From the NCBI RefSeq assembly GCF_002285795.1, contig NZ_CP022961.1:3972001-4036000 (forward strand): a stretch of DNA of 64,000 nt. Reading direction: 5' to 3'. The stretch is from Plantactinospora sp. KBS50. Its GTDB lineage: Bacteria; Actinomycetota; Actinomycetes; Mycobacteriales; Micromonosporaceae. Of the stretch, positions 15,469-28,083 are shown in pieces. The stretch's first letter is position 1; each line of letters starts with the position of its first letter. The notes under the pieces are model-generated. The model was not told where the DNA came from and ran no database searches. It saw only the letters and a list, made by a program, of their open reading frames with translations. The translations under genes and the position numbers were made by a program.

Positions 15469-16469
15469 GGCCGCTGTCCGGCAAGCACGTTGGCGATCCG
15501 CGGATCGCCGGCGAAGTGGCAGCGGGCGCCGCGCTGGCCCGACGCCGTGGTCTGCGGTGGTGGTGCCGCCACGCAGGCCGGGGCGGCGATCGGGCAGCGC
15601 GCCGCGAACCGGCAGCCCGGCGGCAGGGTGGTCAGCTCGGGTGGGCCGCCCGGCAGGGTGGCCAGCCGGTGCCGCGGCCCGGTCAGCCGCGGCAGCGAGC
15701 CCAGCAGGGCCGCGGTGTAGGGGTGCCGGGGCGCGTGCAGGACCTGCGCCGTCGGACCCGATTCGACGACCTCGCCGGCGTACATGACCGCGATCCGGTC
15801 GCAGACGTGCGCGATGACGTCGATGTCGTGCGAGACGACCAGCATCGACAGGCCGCGCTGGCGTTGCAGCGCGGTCAGCTCCGCCAGGATCTGCGCCTGC
15901 ACCACGACGTCGAGCGCGGTGGTGGCCTCGTCGGCGATGACCACGGCCGGGGTGGCCACGAGGCTCATCGCGATGACCACCCGCTGCCGCATGCCGCCGC
16001 TGAGTTCGTGCGGGTAGCGGCCGGCCACCTGCGCTTCGAGGCCCACCCTGGCCAGCAGCGCGACGGCCCGGTCCATGGCGGCGGCCCGGGACACCCCGGG
16101 CGAGTGCAGCCGCACCACCCGGGTGAGCAGCCGGCCGACGGTGGCCACCGGGTTCAGCGAGTTCATCGCGCTCTGGAAGACCATCGAGAGCTGCTTCCAG
16201 CGGATCTCCCGGCGGAACGTCTCCTCGGGCAGCGTGGTCAGTTCGCGGCCGGCCAGCCGTACCCGGGACGCGGGCGTCGTCGCCGCGTTGCCCGGCAGCA
16301 GCCGCATCACGGCCTGCACCACCGTCGTCTTGCCGCACCCGGACTCGCCCACGATGCCGAGCGCCTCCCCCGCGTCCAGCCGCAGCGAGACGTCGGTGAC
16401 GGCGTGCAGGTGGCCGGTGCGCAGGCGGTAGCTGACGCCGAGGTTGTCGATCTCCAGCAGCGCGGTCAT
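15465..16469 (-). CDS. dppD: Dipeptide ABC transporter ATP-binding protein, DppD-like
   Basis: 334 residues. Walker A IVGESGCGKTTVVQA, Q-loop SMVFQSAMNSLNPV, signature ELSGGMRQRVVIAMSL, Walker B AVVIADEATTALDV, H-loop VVSHDIDVIAHV, and the oligopeptide C-terminal motif CRFAARCPIAAPACVA. It forms the ATPase pair with DppF. The start ATG 16469 overlaps the dppC stop, and its own stop overlaps dppF, so expression is coupled. Confidence 0.92.
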   Translation of the reverse strand: MTALLEIDNLGVSYRLRTGHLHAVTDVSLRLDAGEALGIVGESGCGKTTVVQAVMRLLPGNAATTPASRVRLAGRELTTLPEETFRREIRWKQLSMVFQSAMNSLNPVATVGRLLTRVVRLHSPGVSRAAAMDRAVALLARVGLEAQVAGRYPHELSGGMRQRVVIAMSLVATPAVVIADEATTALDVVVQAQILAELTALQRQRGLSMLVVSHDIDVIAHVCDRIAVMYAGEVVESGPTAQVLHAPRHPYTAALLGSLPRLTGPRHRLATLPGGPPELTTLPPGCRFAARCPIAAPACVAAPPPQTTASGQRGARCHFAGDPRIANVLAGQRP

Positions 16470-17383
16470 GGCGTGACCCTCCGGATCCGGCCGGTGCCGC
16501 CGGGGGCGAAGGCGAGGGTGAGCCCGTCCCCGGCGATGTTCAGGCAGCTCACGGTCAGCAGCAGCGCGACGCCCGGGACGAGGCTCATCCAGACGCTGGA
16601 GGCGAGGTACGCCTGGCCCTCGAAGACCATCCGGCCCCAGCTGATCGTGTTGGGGTCGCTCAACCCGAGGAAGCTCAGCCCGGCCTCGGTGAGGATCGCC
16701 TGCCCCATCAGGATGGTGGTGTTGGTGATCACCGGCCCGATGCCGTTGGGCACGATGTGCCGGGCCAGCAGCCGGACCGGGCCGGCCCCCACCGCCCGGG
16801 CGGCCTCCACGAAGCCCCGGGTGCGGTAGGTCAGCACCTGGGAGCGCATGATCCGGGCCGAGCTGGGCCAGCTGGTCAGGCCGATGACCAGGATGACCAG
16901 CCAGATGCTGGAGCCGAACAGCGCGACCACCAGCACCAGCAGGAAGAACGCCGGGATGAGGATGAACACGTCGAAGATCCGGCTCAGCAGGTCGTCCACC
17001 CACCCGCCGAAGTGCCCGGCCAGGCTGCCCAGCAGCACCCCGAGCACGAGCGACAGCGCGGCCGAGAACACCGCGACGTACAGCGCGGTCTGCGCGCCGG
17101 CCAGGGTCCGGCTGAGCAGGTCGCGACCGAAGTGGTCGGTGCCGAGCAGGTGCGCCGAGCCCGGCGCGACCAGGATGTCGCGGCTGAAGGCCGTCGGGTC
17201 GCTCAGCCCCAGCACCGGGCGGATCACCGCGAGCAGCACCACGAGGGCCAGCACCGCGCTCGCGACAACCCCGGGCCGGTAGTCGGCGTAGCCGCGGAGG
17301 AACGCCTGGACGCGGCGGCGGCGCGCGCCGGGGCCGGCGCGGCCCGGGGCGGGTCCCCCGGCGGTACGGACAGCGTCGGTCAT
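16466..17383 (-). CDS. dppC: Dipeptide ABC transporter permease, DppC-like
   Basis: 305 residues. The N-terminal cytoplasmic stretch is Arg-rich, the first membrane helix is VVASAVLALVVLLAVI, and LLGTDHFGRDLLSRTLAGAQ is the typical DppC loop. Further helices and the EAA coupling loop EAARAVGAGPVRLLARHIVP follow, then SFLGLSDPNTISWGRM. It pairs with DppB in the membrane. Four-base overlaps with both neighbours. Confidence 0.92.
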   Translation of the reverse strand: MTDAVRTAGGPAPGRAGPGARRRRVQAFLRGYADYRPGVVASAVLALVVLLAVIRPVLGLSDPTAFSRDILVAPGSAHLLGTDHFGRDLLSRTLAGAQTALYVAVFSAALSLVLGVLLGSLAGHFGGWVDDLLSRIFDVFILIPAFFLLVLVVALFGSSIWLVILVIGLTSWPSSARIMRSQVLTYRTRGFVEAARAVGAGPVRLLARHIVPNGIGPVITNTTILMGQAILTEAGLSFLGLSDPNTISWGRMVFEGQAYLASSVWMSLVPGVALLLTVSCLNIAGDGLTLAFAPGGTGRIRRVTP

Positions 17384-18348
17384 CGGTATTCCACCCTCGG
17401 ATCGAGCCACGAGTAGCACAGGTCGGTCAGCACGGTGGCGACCAGGACGGTGAGCCCGACGATGAAGTACGTGCCGGTCACCAGCGGAATGTCGCGGGCC
17501 AGGATGGCCTGGTACAGCAGCGATCCCAGGCCGGGCCAGGAGAAGACGGTCTCGGTGAGCACGGCCCCGGCCAGCACCAGCCCCATGTGCAGCCCGAACA
17601 CCGTGACGATCGGCAGCAGGGCGTTGCGCAGCGCGAACCGGAACATGATGGTGCGCTCGCTGAAGCCGGCCGCCCGCGCGGCCTTGACGTAGTCCTCCTG
17701 GAGCGTGTCGTGCACCGTGGTCCGGGACAGCCGCAGGTACTGGCCGAGATAGACCGACGATAGGGCGGCCACCGGCAGCACCATGTGCGCCGCGATGTCG
17801 CCGGCGGCGCTCCAGCCGCCGGGTTGCCCGCCGGGGCTGATCATCCCCGAGGTGGGCAGCGCGTGCAGCCACACGCCGAAGACCAGGATCAGCAGCAGGC
17901 TGAACCAGAACACCGGGATCGAGTACGAGCCGACTGCGGCCAGGCTGACCACCGTGTCGACGGTGGAGCCCAGGCGGCGGCTGAGCCAGGTGCCCACGAC
18001 GGTGCCCAGCACCGCGGCGAGGACGAGGCTGGTGCCCAGCAGCAGCACCGTGGGCCACAGCCGCTGGCCGATGACGGTCGTGACCGGCTGCCCGTAGGTC
18101 GAGGACTCGCCGAGGTCGCCGCGGAGCAGGCCGAGGAAGTAGGTGAGGAACTGCCGGGGCAACGGCTGGTCCAGCCCGAGCTGTTCCCGCACCGAGGCGA
18201 TGTACTCCGGGTCCTGGTTGTCGCCGGCCATGATCCGGGCCACGTCGCCGGGCGCCAGGTGGATCAGCGTGAACTCGATGACGACGATGGCCAGCATGGC
18301 CGGGACGAGTTGGACCACCCGCCGCAGCAGGTACCGGAGCACCCTCAT
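17380..18348 (-). CDS. dppB: Dipeptide ABC transporter permease, DppB-like
   Basis: 322 residues from ATG 18348. The first helix begins MRVLRYLLRRVVQLVPAMLA, followed by the periplasmic LAPGDVARIMAGDNQDPEY and QLGLDQPLPRQFLTYF motifs of this family. The EAA-type loop is KAARAAGFSERTIMFRFALR, and the C-terminus has FSWPGLGSLLYQAILARDIP. The start overlaps the stop of the GntR gene, so the regulator and transporter are one transcription unit. Confidence 0.92.
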   Translation of the reverse strand: MRVLRYLLRRVVQLVPAMLAIVVIEFTLIHLAPGDVARIMAGDNQDPEYIASVREQLGLDQPLPRQFLTYFLGLLRGDLGESSTYGQPVTTVIGQRLWPTVLLLGTSLVLAAVLGTVVGTWLSRRLGSTVDTVVSLAAVGSYSIPVFWFSLLLILVFGVWLHALPTSGMISPGGQPGGWSAAGDIAAHMVLPVAALSSVYLGQYLRLSRTTVHDTLQEDYVKAARAAGFSERTIMFRFALRNALLPIVTVFGLHMGLVLAGAVLTETVFSWPGLGSLLYQAILARDIPLVTGTYFIVGLTVLVATVLTDLCYSWLDPRVEYR

Positions 18349-19370
18349 GCCGGCTCGCCGTCCTCTTCGGCGAGCAGCAGGGCCTTGAGCCGGGACCGGA
18401 GCGACTCCAGCGAGTCGCCGTCCACCACGTGCCGCAGCTCGACGCCGCGCACCCCGTCCGGGATCAGCCCGGGCAGGTCGCGGCGGCAGCCGCTGCCGTA
18501 GACCACCACGTCGGCGCCGGACAGCGACCCGGCCAGCGCCCGCCGGTTGGTCATGGAGACCGCCTCGGGCGTCTGGTCGAGCAGGCTCAGACTGCTGACC
18601 GCGTACGACATCCAGCCGATGAAGGCGGGCACGGTGGCCACCAGCAGCACCCGGGTGTCCGGCGGCAGCGCCCGCAGGTCGGCCGCCACCTCGGGGTCGA
18701 GGTTGAGGGTGAGCCCGACGATGTCGCCGATCCGGTGTTCCAGCCGCTGCCGGACCAGGCCGTAGCAGTGCGGCGCCGCGATGATCGTGCCCGCCCGGTC
18801 GATCAGCTCCGCGTTGGCCTCGATCTCCCCGAGCTTGATGCCGGCGACGTCGATGCCCTCCCCGGCCAGGCTGCGCCGGAGGCTGTCGACCTCCACGTCC
18901 ACCGAGTCGAACTCGTCGATCACGACGATGCGCCGCGGGTCGCGGCGGCGCCGGCCCGACCGGATCAGGCCGTTGATCGCCGCGGCCACCAGCGCGGGGT
19001 CGAGACCGACCGTGAGCGCCTGGCTCACCACCAGGGCCGCGAAGTCCTGGAGCCGTTCCTCGCCGGTACGCCCGTCGGAGGCGCGGGCGAAGTCGACGAC
19101 GTAGACGCCCTTGCCGGCGACGGTCTCCACCAGCCCGCGGTCCCGCAACGCCTCGATCGCCCGGCCCACGGTGACCGTGGAGACCCCCAGGTGTCGGGCG
19201 AGCGTACGCACCGACGGCAGCTCGTGGCCCTGCGGCAGCCGGTTGGTGCCGATGAAGTGCTTGATCTGCTCGAAGAGCTGCACGTGCAGCGCGACCTCGG
19301 ACTCGCGGTCCAGGGAAAGCTCGACCGCGCCGCCGCCCGGCAGCTGAACTAGTACGGTTTGACGTGCCAC
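18345..19370 (-). CDS. GntR family regulator of the peptide operon
   Basis: About 341 residues. The N-terminal winged helix (residues about 20-90) reads VALHVQLFEQIKHFIGTNRL, LPSVRTLARHLGVSTVTVGR and KGVYVVDFAR. The remaining 240 residues form a domain with IVVIDEFDSVDVEVDSLRR, TIIAAPHCYGLVRQRLEH and TRVLLVATVPAF, reminiscent of a ligand-binding alpha/beta fold that I cannot assign. The GTG at 19370 is favoured because a -10 box lies seven bases before it, implying a leaderless message; GTG 19376 is the alternative. First gene of the operon and probably its autoregulator. Confidence 0.85.
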   Translation of the reverse strand: MARQTVLVQLPGGGAVELSLDRESEVALHVQLFEQIKHFIGTNRLPQGHELPSVRTLARHLGVSTVTVGRAIEALRDRGLVETVAGKGVYVVDFARASDGRTGEERLQDFAALVVSQALTVGLDPALVAAAINGLIRSGRRRRDPRRIVVIDEFDSVDVEVDSLRRSLAGEGIDVAGIKLGEIEANAELIDRAGTIIAAPHCYGLVRQRLEHRIGDIVGLTLNLDPEVAADLRALPPDTRVLLVATVPAFIGWMSYAVSSLSLLDQTPEAVSMTNRRALAGSLSGADVVVYGSGCRRDLPGLIPDGVRGVELRHVVDGDSLESLRSRLKALLLAEEDGEPA

Positions 19371-19407
19371 GAGCACTGTTATAGTACGGTCGACCTCGGG
19401 TTGTACA
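19350..19407 (-). promoter_or_regulatory. GntR operon promoter with paired operator
   Basis: On the minus strand, TATAAC (complement of 19378-19383) is a -10 box with TGTACA (19402-19407) 18 bases upstream as a weak -35. A 9-bp sequence, TAGTACGGT on the plus strand, occurs at 19350-19358 and 19382-19390. The copies are 32 bp apart (about three helical turns), one within the first codons and one overlapping the -10. This suits cooperative binding by the GntR protein. Confidence 0.55.
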
Positions 19408-19540
19408 GAGCCAGGCACCAACCGTATGAATCGGTTTGATGAACCAGCCGGCCATCCGGGCACCGATCAGACAAAGCGCTGGTCACAGCTTGGTAACCGG
19501 GTGCCGGCCGCACCACTGAACGCCAACTGAAGGAGGTCTC

Positions 19541-21094
19541 GTGGCCATCCCCCTCACCGGCCACTCGTTCATCGGCGGCGCGCGGCGGTACGGCCGCGGC
19601 GGGACGCAGCGCAGCGTCGAGCCCGCGTCGGGCCGCCCGGCGGGACCCGAGTACGGGCTCGACGACGGCGCGCTGACCGACGAGGCGTGCCGGCTCGCCG
19701 ACGACGCCTTCGACGCGTACCGCGGCGCGCCGGGACGTGCCCGCTTCCTCGCCGCGATCGCCGACAACCTGGACACCCACCGGGAGCAGATCGTGCACCT
19801 GGTGGTCGCCGAGACCGCGCTGCCGGAGTCCCGGGCGCGCAGCGAACACGCCCGCACCACCGGCCAGCTACGGATGTTCGCGGCCGCGCTGAACGACGGG
19901 TCACACCTGGACCTCCGGCACGAGCCGGGCCAGCCCGACCGGCAACCGGCGCCCCGACCGGACCTGCGGTCGCGACGCATCCCGATCGGCACGGTCGCGG
20001 TGTTCGGTGCGTCCAACTTCCCGCTCGCCTTCTCGGTCGCCGGCGGGGACACCGCCGCCGCGCTGGCCGCCGGCTGCCCGGTCGTGGTCAAGGCCCACCC
20101 CGCCCATCCACGCACCAGCGAGGCCACCGCGGCCTGCGTGGCCGCCGCGGCCCGCGCGACCGGCATGCCGGCGGGCGTCTTCTCGCTCGTCTACGGCCGG
20201 GGCAACGAGACCGGCGAACGCCTGGTGGCCGACCCGCACGTCGCGGCCGTGGCGTTCACCGGCTCCCGGGCCGGCGGGCTCGCGCTGACCGCGATCGCCC
20301 AACGCCGGCCGGTGCCGATCCCGGTCTTTGCCGAGATGTCCAGCACGAACCCGGTGTTCCTGCTCCCGGCCCGGCTGGCGGCACGGCCGCACGAGATCGC
20401 GGCCGGCTTCCTGGCCTCGCTGACCTCCGGCGCCGGGCAGTTCTGCACCAATCCCGGCCTGCTCATCGCGGTGGCCGGGCCGGGGCTGGACGAGTTCCGC
20501 GCGGCCGTGGCGCAGCGGTTGGCCGACCAACCGGCGCAGACCATGCTCACCGCCGGCATCGCCGAGGCGTACCGGACCGGGCTGCGGCACTGGCAGGCGA
20601 CCGGCGCCGTCCGCACCCTCGCCCAGGGCCGCCCCGCCGCCGCAGCCCAGGAGGGCGCCGCGGCGATGTACGAGACCACTGCCGCCCGGTTCCTGGCCGA
20701 ACCGCGCCTGCGCGACGAGGTCTTCGGCGCCGCCTCGCTGCTGGTCGTGGCGGACCGGCCGGAGACCCTGCCGGAACTCGCCCACGCCCTCGACGGGCAG
20801 CTCACCGCCACCATGCACGCCGATCCCGCCGACCGGGACCTCGCCGCGGCGCTGCTGCCCCGGCTCGAACGCCGGGCCGGCCGGATCCTGGTCAACGGCT
20901 GGCCGACCGGCGTCGAGGTGAACCGGGCCACCGTGCACGGCGGACCGTTTCCGGCCACCTCCGACGGGCGCAGCACCTCGGTCGGCACGATGGCCATCGA
21001 GCGCTTCCTGCGGCCGGTGGCCTACCAGGACCTGCCACCGTGGCTGACCCCGACCGGCCAGCCCGGATCGGACCCGAGCGGCCAGCCCGGATAG
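19541..21094 (+). CDS. Aldehyde dehydrogenase, 2-oxoglutarate-semialdehyde type
   Basis: 517 residues from GTG 19541, with AAGGAGG at 19530-19536. It oxidises an aldehyde to an acid with NAD(P)+. Motifs: TVAVFGASNFPLAFSVAGGD (cofactor strand), VVVKAHPAHPRTSEATA, VAAVAFTGSRAGGLAL, FAEMSSTNPVFLLP (general-base Glu) and SGAGQFCTNPGLLIA (nucleophile Cys). The GASNFPLAFS...KAHPAHP form is typical of alpha-ketoglutaric semialdehyde dehydrogenases. The C-terminus ends in a repeat-encoded tail (TGQPGSDPSGQPG). It is divergent from the GntR operon and may share its control. Confidence 0.88.
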   Translation: MAIPLTGHSFIGGARRYGRGGTQRSVEPASGRPAGPEYGLDDGALTDEACRLADDAFDAYRGAPGRARFLAAIADNLDTHREQIVHLVVAETALPESRARSEHARTTGQLRMFAAALNDGSHLDLRHEPGQPDRQPAPRPDLRSRRIPIGTVAVFGASNFPLAFSVAGGDTAAALAAGCPVVVKAHPAHPRTSEATAACVAAAARATGMPAGVFSLVYGRGNETGERLVADPHVAAVAFTGSRAGGLALTAIAQRRPVPIPVFAEMSSTNPVFLLPARLAARPHEIAAGFLASLTSGAGQFCTNPGLLIAVAGPGLDEFRAAVAQRLADQPAQTMLTAGIAEAYRTGLRHWQATGAVRTLAQGRPAAAAQEGAAAMYETTAARFLAEPRLRDEVFGAASLLVVADRPETLPELAHALDGQLTATMHADPADRDLAAALLPRLERRAGRILVNGWPTGVEVNRATVHGGPFPATSDGRSTSVGTMAIERFLRPVAYQDLPPWLTPTGQPGSDPSGQPG

Positions 21095-21190
21095 AACCCG
21101 ACCGCCAGCCCGGATCGGACCCGAGCGGCCAGCCCGGATCGGACCCGAGCGGCCGGCCCGGGTCCGACCGGGCCGGCCAGCCCGGGTGAG
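21056..21190. repeat. Minisatellite, about 24 bp unit, spanning the dehydrogenase stop
   Basis: Roughly five imperfect copies of CGGCCAGCCCGGATCGGACC plus CGAG run from the last codons of the aldehyde dehydrogenase into the gap before lhgO. One copy carries the stop codon at 21092-21094, so copy-number change could alter the protein tail. Confidence 0.8.
21151..21178. terminator. Hairpin terminator between the dehydrogenase gene and lhgO
   Basis: GGCCGGCCCGG (21151-21161) pairs perfectly with CCGGGCCGGCC (21168-21178) around GTCCGA. It sits between the convergent stops at 21094 and 21198 and forms the last part of the minisatellite. Confidence 0.65.
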
Positions 21191-21197
21191 GGCCGGC

Positions 21198-22373
21198 CTA
21201 CAGTTCGGCGACGATGTGCCGGGCGATCTCCAGCGATGAGGTCGCCGCCGGCGAGGGCGCGTTCAGCACGTGCACCTGGCCCGGCAGCCGCTCGATGAGG
21301 AAGTCGTCCACCAGCCGGCCGTCCCGGGTGATCGCCTGCGCCCGGACCCCGGCGCCGGCGCGTACCAGGTCCGCCGGCGTGACCGCCGGCACCAGCCGGG
21401 CCACGGCCGCGGCGAACCGGGCGCGCGACAACGACCGCGCCACCTCGGACCAGGCGTAGCCGAGGTGCCGGCGGGCCAGGTGCCACAGGCCCGGGAACGA
21501 GGCCGACTCGGCCACGTCCCGCGGGTTGATCCGCCCCCAGCGGTACCCCTCGCGGGCCAGCGCCAGCACCGCGTTCGGCCCGAGGTGGACCGACTTGTCG
21601 ATCATCTTCGTCAGGTGTACGCCGAGGAACGGGAAGCGCGGGTCCGGCACCGGGTAGATCAGGCCGCGGACCAGGTGCCGCCGGTCCGGACGCAGTTCGT
21701 AGTACTCCCCCCGGAACGGCACGATCCGCACCCCGGTGCGCACCCCGGCCAGCCGGGCGATCCGATCCGCGTGCAGGCCCGCGCAGTTGACGAGCACGTC
21801 GGCCGGCAGCGCATCGCCGGTCGTCTCGACCGTCGTCACCGCCCCGCCGCGCACGCCGGTCACCCGGGTGCCCAGCCGGATCTCGCCGCCGGCCTCCCGG
21901 ACCAGCCGGCCGAGCACCCGGCTGACCTCCCCGTAGTCGACGATGCCCGTACTCTGCACGTGCATCGCCTGCCGGCAGGACACCTCCGGTTCGATCTCGC
22001 GTGCCTGCGCCGGCTCCAGCAGGCGCACCGTGAGGCCGTTGGCCTGCGCCCGCTCGTGCAGCGCGGCCAGCCGCGGCAGTTCGTCCTGCGACGCCGCCAC
22101 GATCAGCTTCCCGGTGATCTCGACGGGGATGCCGTGGCTGCGGCAGAAGCTGACCATGGCCGCCGCGCCGGAACGGCACAGCCGCGCCTTGAGGCTGCCC
22201 GGCTGGTAGTAGACGCCGGCGTGCAGCACCCCGGAGTTGTGTCCGGTCTGGTGGGCGGCCAGTCGATCCTCCTTCTCCAGCACGGTGACGTGGGCGTCCG
22301 TGCGCGTGCGCAGGATCTCGTGGGCGACCGCCAGCCCCACGATGCCGCCACCGATGACGACATAGCGTCGCAT
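21198..22373 (-). CDS. lhgO: L-2-hydroxyglutarate oxidase-like FAD protein
   Basis: 391 residues from ATG 22373. FAD-binding motif YVVIGGGIVGLAVAHEILRT, then QTGHNSGVLHAGVYYQPGSL, which is the signature of LhgO/L2HGDH enzymes, and LVNCAGLHADRIARLAG. The C-terminal FAD contact is INPRDVAESASFPGLW plus NAPSPAATSSLEIA. The enzyme converts L-2-hydroxyglutarate to 2-oxoglutarate, passing electrons to the membrane quinone pool. It converges on the ketoglutarate-semialdehyde-type dehydrogenase, so both may feed 2-oxoglutarate. Confidence 0.9.
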   Translation of the reverse strand: MRRYVVIGGGIVGLAVAHEILRTRTDAHVTVLEKEDRLAAHQTGHNSGVLHAGVYYQPGSLKARLCRSGAAAMVSFCRSHGIPVEITGKLIVAASQDELPRLAALHERAQANGLTVRLLEPAQAREIEPEVSCRQAMHVQSTGIVDYGEVSRVLGRLVREAGGEIRLGTRVTGVRGGAVTTVETTGDALPADVLVNCAGLHADRIARLAGVRTGVRIVPFRGEYYELRPDRRHLVRGLIYPVPDPRFPFLGVHLTKMIDKSVHLGPNAVLALAREGYRWGRINPRDVAESASFPGLWHLARRHLGYAWSEVARSLSRARFAAAVARLVPAVTPADLVRAGAGVRAQAITRDGRLVDDFLIERLPGQVHVLNAPSPAATSSLEIARHIVAEL

Positions 22374-22650
22374 GGGTCGTCCTCCATTCCGGCCGGTCGG
22401 TTGCCCGGGCGAGCCCATTTGACCAGCGAGAACGCCGACAGGCAACACCCGGGGCGGCACCGGCGGCCGGGGTCGGCCGGCCGGGCGGGCGGTTGTCCCG
22501 GCCCGGCGATCCGCGCGGATCGATGCCCGACGTCCCCGATCAGGGGAGCGCCGCGGGCCGACGATCCCATCTAGAGTTGTCACTCCCCTTCATGATCAAG
22601 GTACGGCCGTACGGCACGGGCCGGACCCGACGACACCCCCGGGAGACGCG

Positions 22651-23328
22651 ATGAGAATCAGCAGGATGTGCGCTCGACTCGCCGTCGTGGCGCTGGCCGC
22701 CGCGGCGGCACTGGTACCCGCGACCGCCGGGCAGGCACACGCCGTCGCCGACCCGATAAGCGTCTACCCGCCGATCCAGGGCGCGTCCACCTGGGACCGG
22801 TTCGGGCTCTCCGGCCCGGCCACCCACCACCGGGTCTTCTCGAACTGGGGGTACGTCAACGACTGGGCCGTCGACATCTACCGCACCCCCGGCGCGACCG
22901 TGGTCTCCCCGTTCGGCACCAGGAGCGCCGCCGGGCACGCGATCTCCGTGTACGTGGTGACCGTCCGGCCCGGATGCGCGACCGGCAACCTGGCCGACGG
23001 CGGATACCGGATCGGGCTGGAGGCCCGCGACACCAACACCGGCGACATCATCGCGCGGGCCGACGTCATGCACGTCAACAACAAGCCGTCCGGAATCGTC
23101 GTCGGCGCCACCGTCGGCCCCTGGACGAAGCTGGGCGAGACGGGCCGGTTCCGCTGGTCCACCTGCTACCAGGTGAACGGGGACACCGGGGCGCACATCC
23201 ACCTGGAGGTGATCAACCAGCACCGCTACTCGTGCTACGTCAGCCGCTCGGCGAACACCGCACTGACCGACCTCACCGTGGTCGGCAAGGTCGGGGTGCA
23301 CTACACCGGCCCGCAACAGGCCTGCTGA
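22651..23328 (+). CDS. Secreted M23-like protein with altered first zinc motif
   Basis: 225 residues. A Sec signal peptide (RMCARLAVVALAAAAALVPA, cleaved near GQAHA) leads to a mature domain with GYVNDWAVDIYRTPGATVVS, VYVVTVRPGCATGNL and TGAHIHLEVINQHRYSCY. The HIHLEV piece matches the HxH zinc motif of LytM/M23 peptidoglycan endopeptidases, and DIYRTPGATVVSP matches the strand after the HxxxD motif. The usual first His is replaced (WAVD). Four Cys could form disulfides. Either a non-catalytic wall-binding relative or an enzyme with other ligands. The 277 bases upstream hold its promoter; I see no gene there. Confidence 0.7.
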   Translation: MRISRMCARLAVVALAAAAALVPATAGQAHAVADPISVYPPIQGASTWDRFGLSGPATHHRVFSNWGYVNDWAVDIYRTPGATVVSPFGTRSAAGHAISVYVVTVRPGCATGNLADGGYRIGLEARDTNTGDIIARADVMHVNNKPSGIVVGATVGPWTKLGETGRFRWSTCYQVNGDTGAHIHLEVINQHRYSCYVSRSANTALTDLTVVGKVGVHYTGPQQAC

Positions 23329-23397
23329 GGGCGCCGGCGGCGCCGCCGACAAGGTCGCCGGCAGGGCCGGCGAGGGCGCCGGCGAGGGCGCCGGGCC

Positions 23398-27881
<4,484 letters not shown>

Positions 27882-28083
27882 GGCGGGCTCCTCGTTGCTG
27901 CGCTGCGGGGTCGGGCGGGATCTCGCTGCGCCGCCGGGGGTCGGCGCAGGCCGCGCCACCGCGCGGGCGAGTACCAACGTAGATCTTCACCAGGGACAGG
28001 ACAATGACTGAGATCCATGTACGGCGGGAATTTACCCGCCCGACCTTTCTCCCGGCGGTAAGTGCCACATACCATCGTCCACC

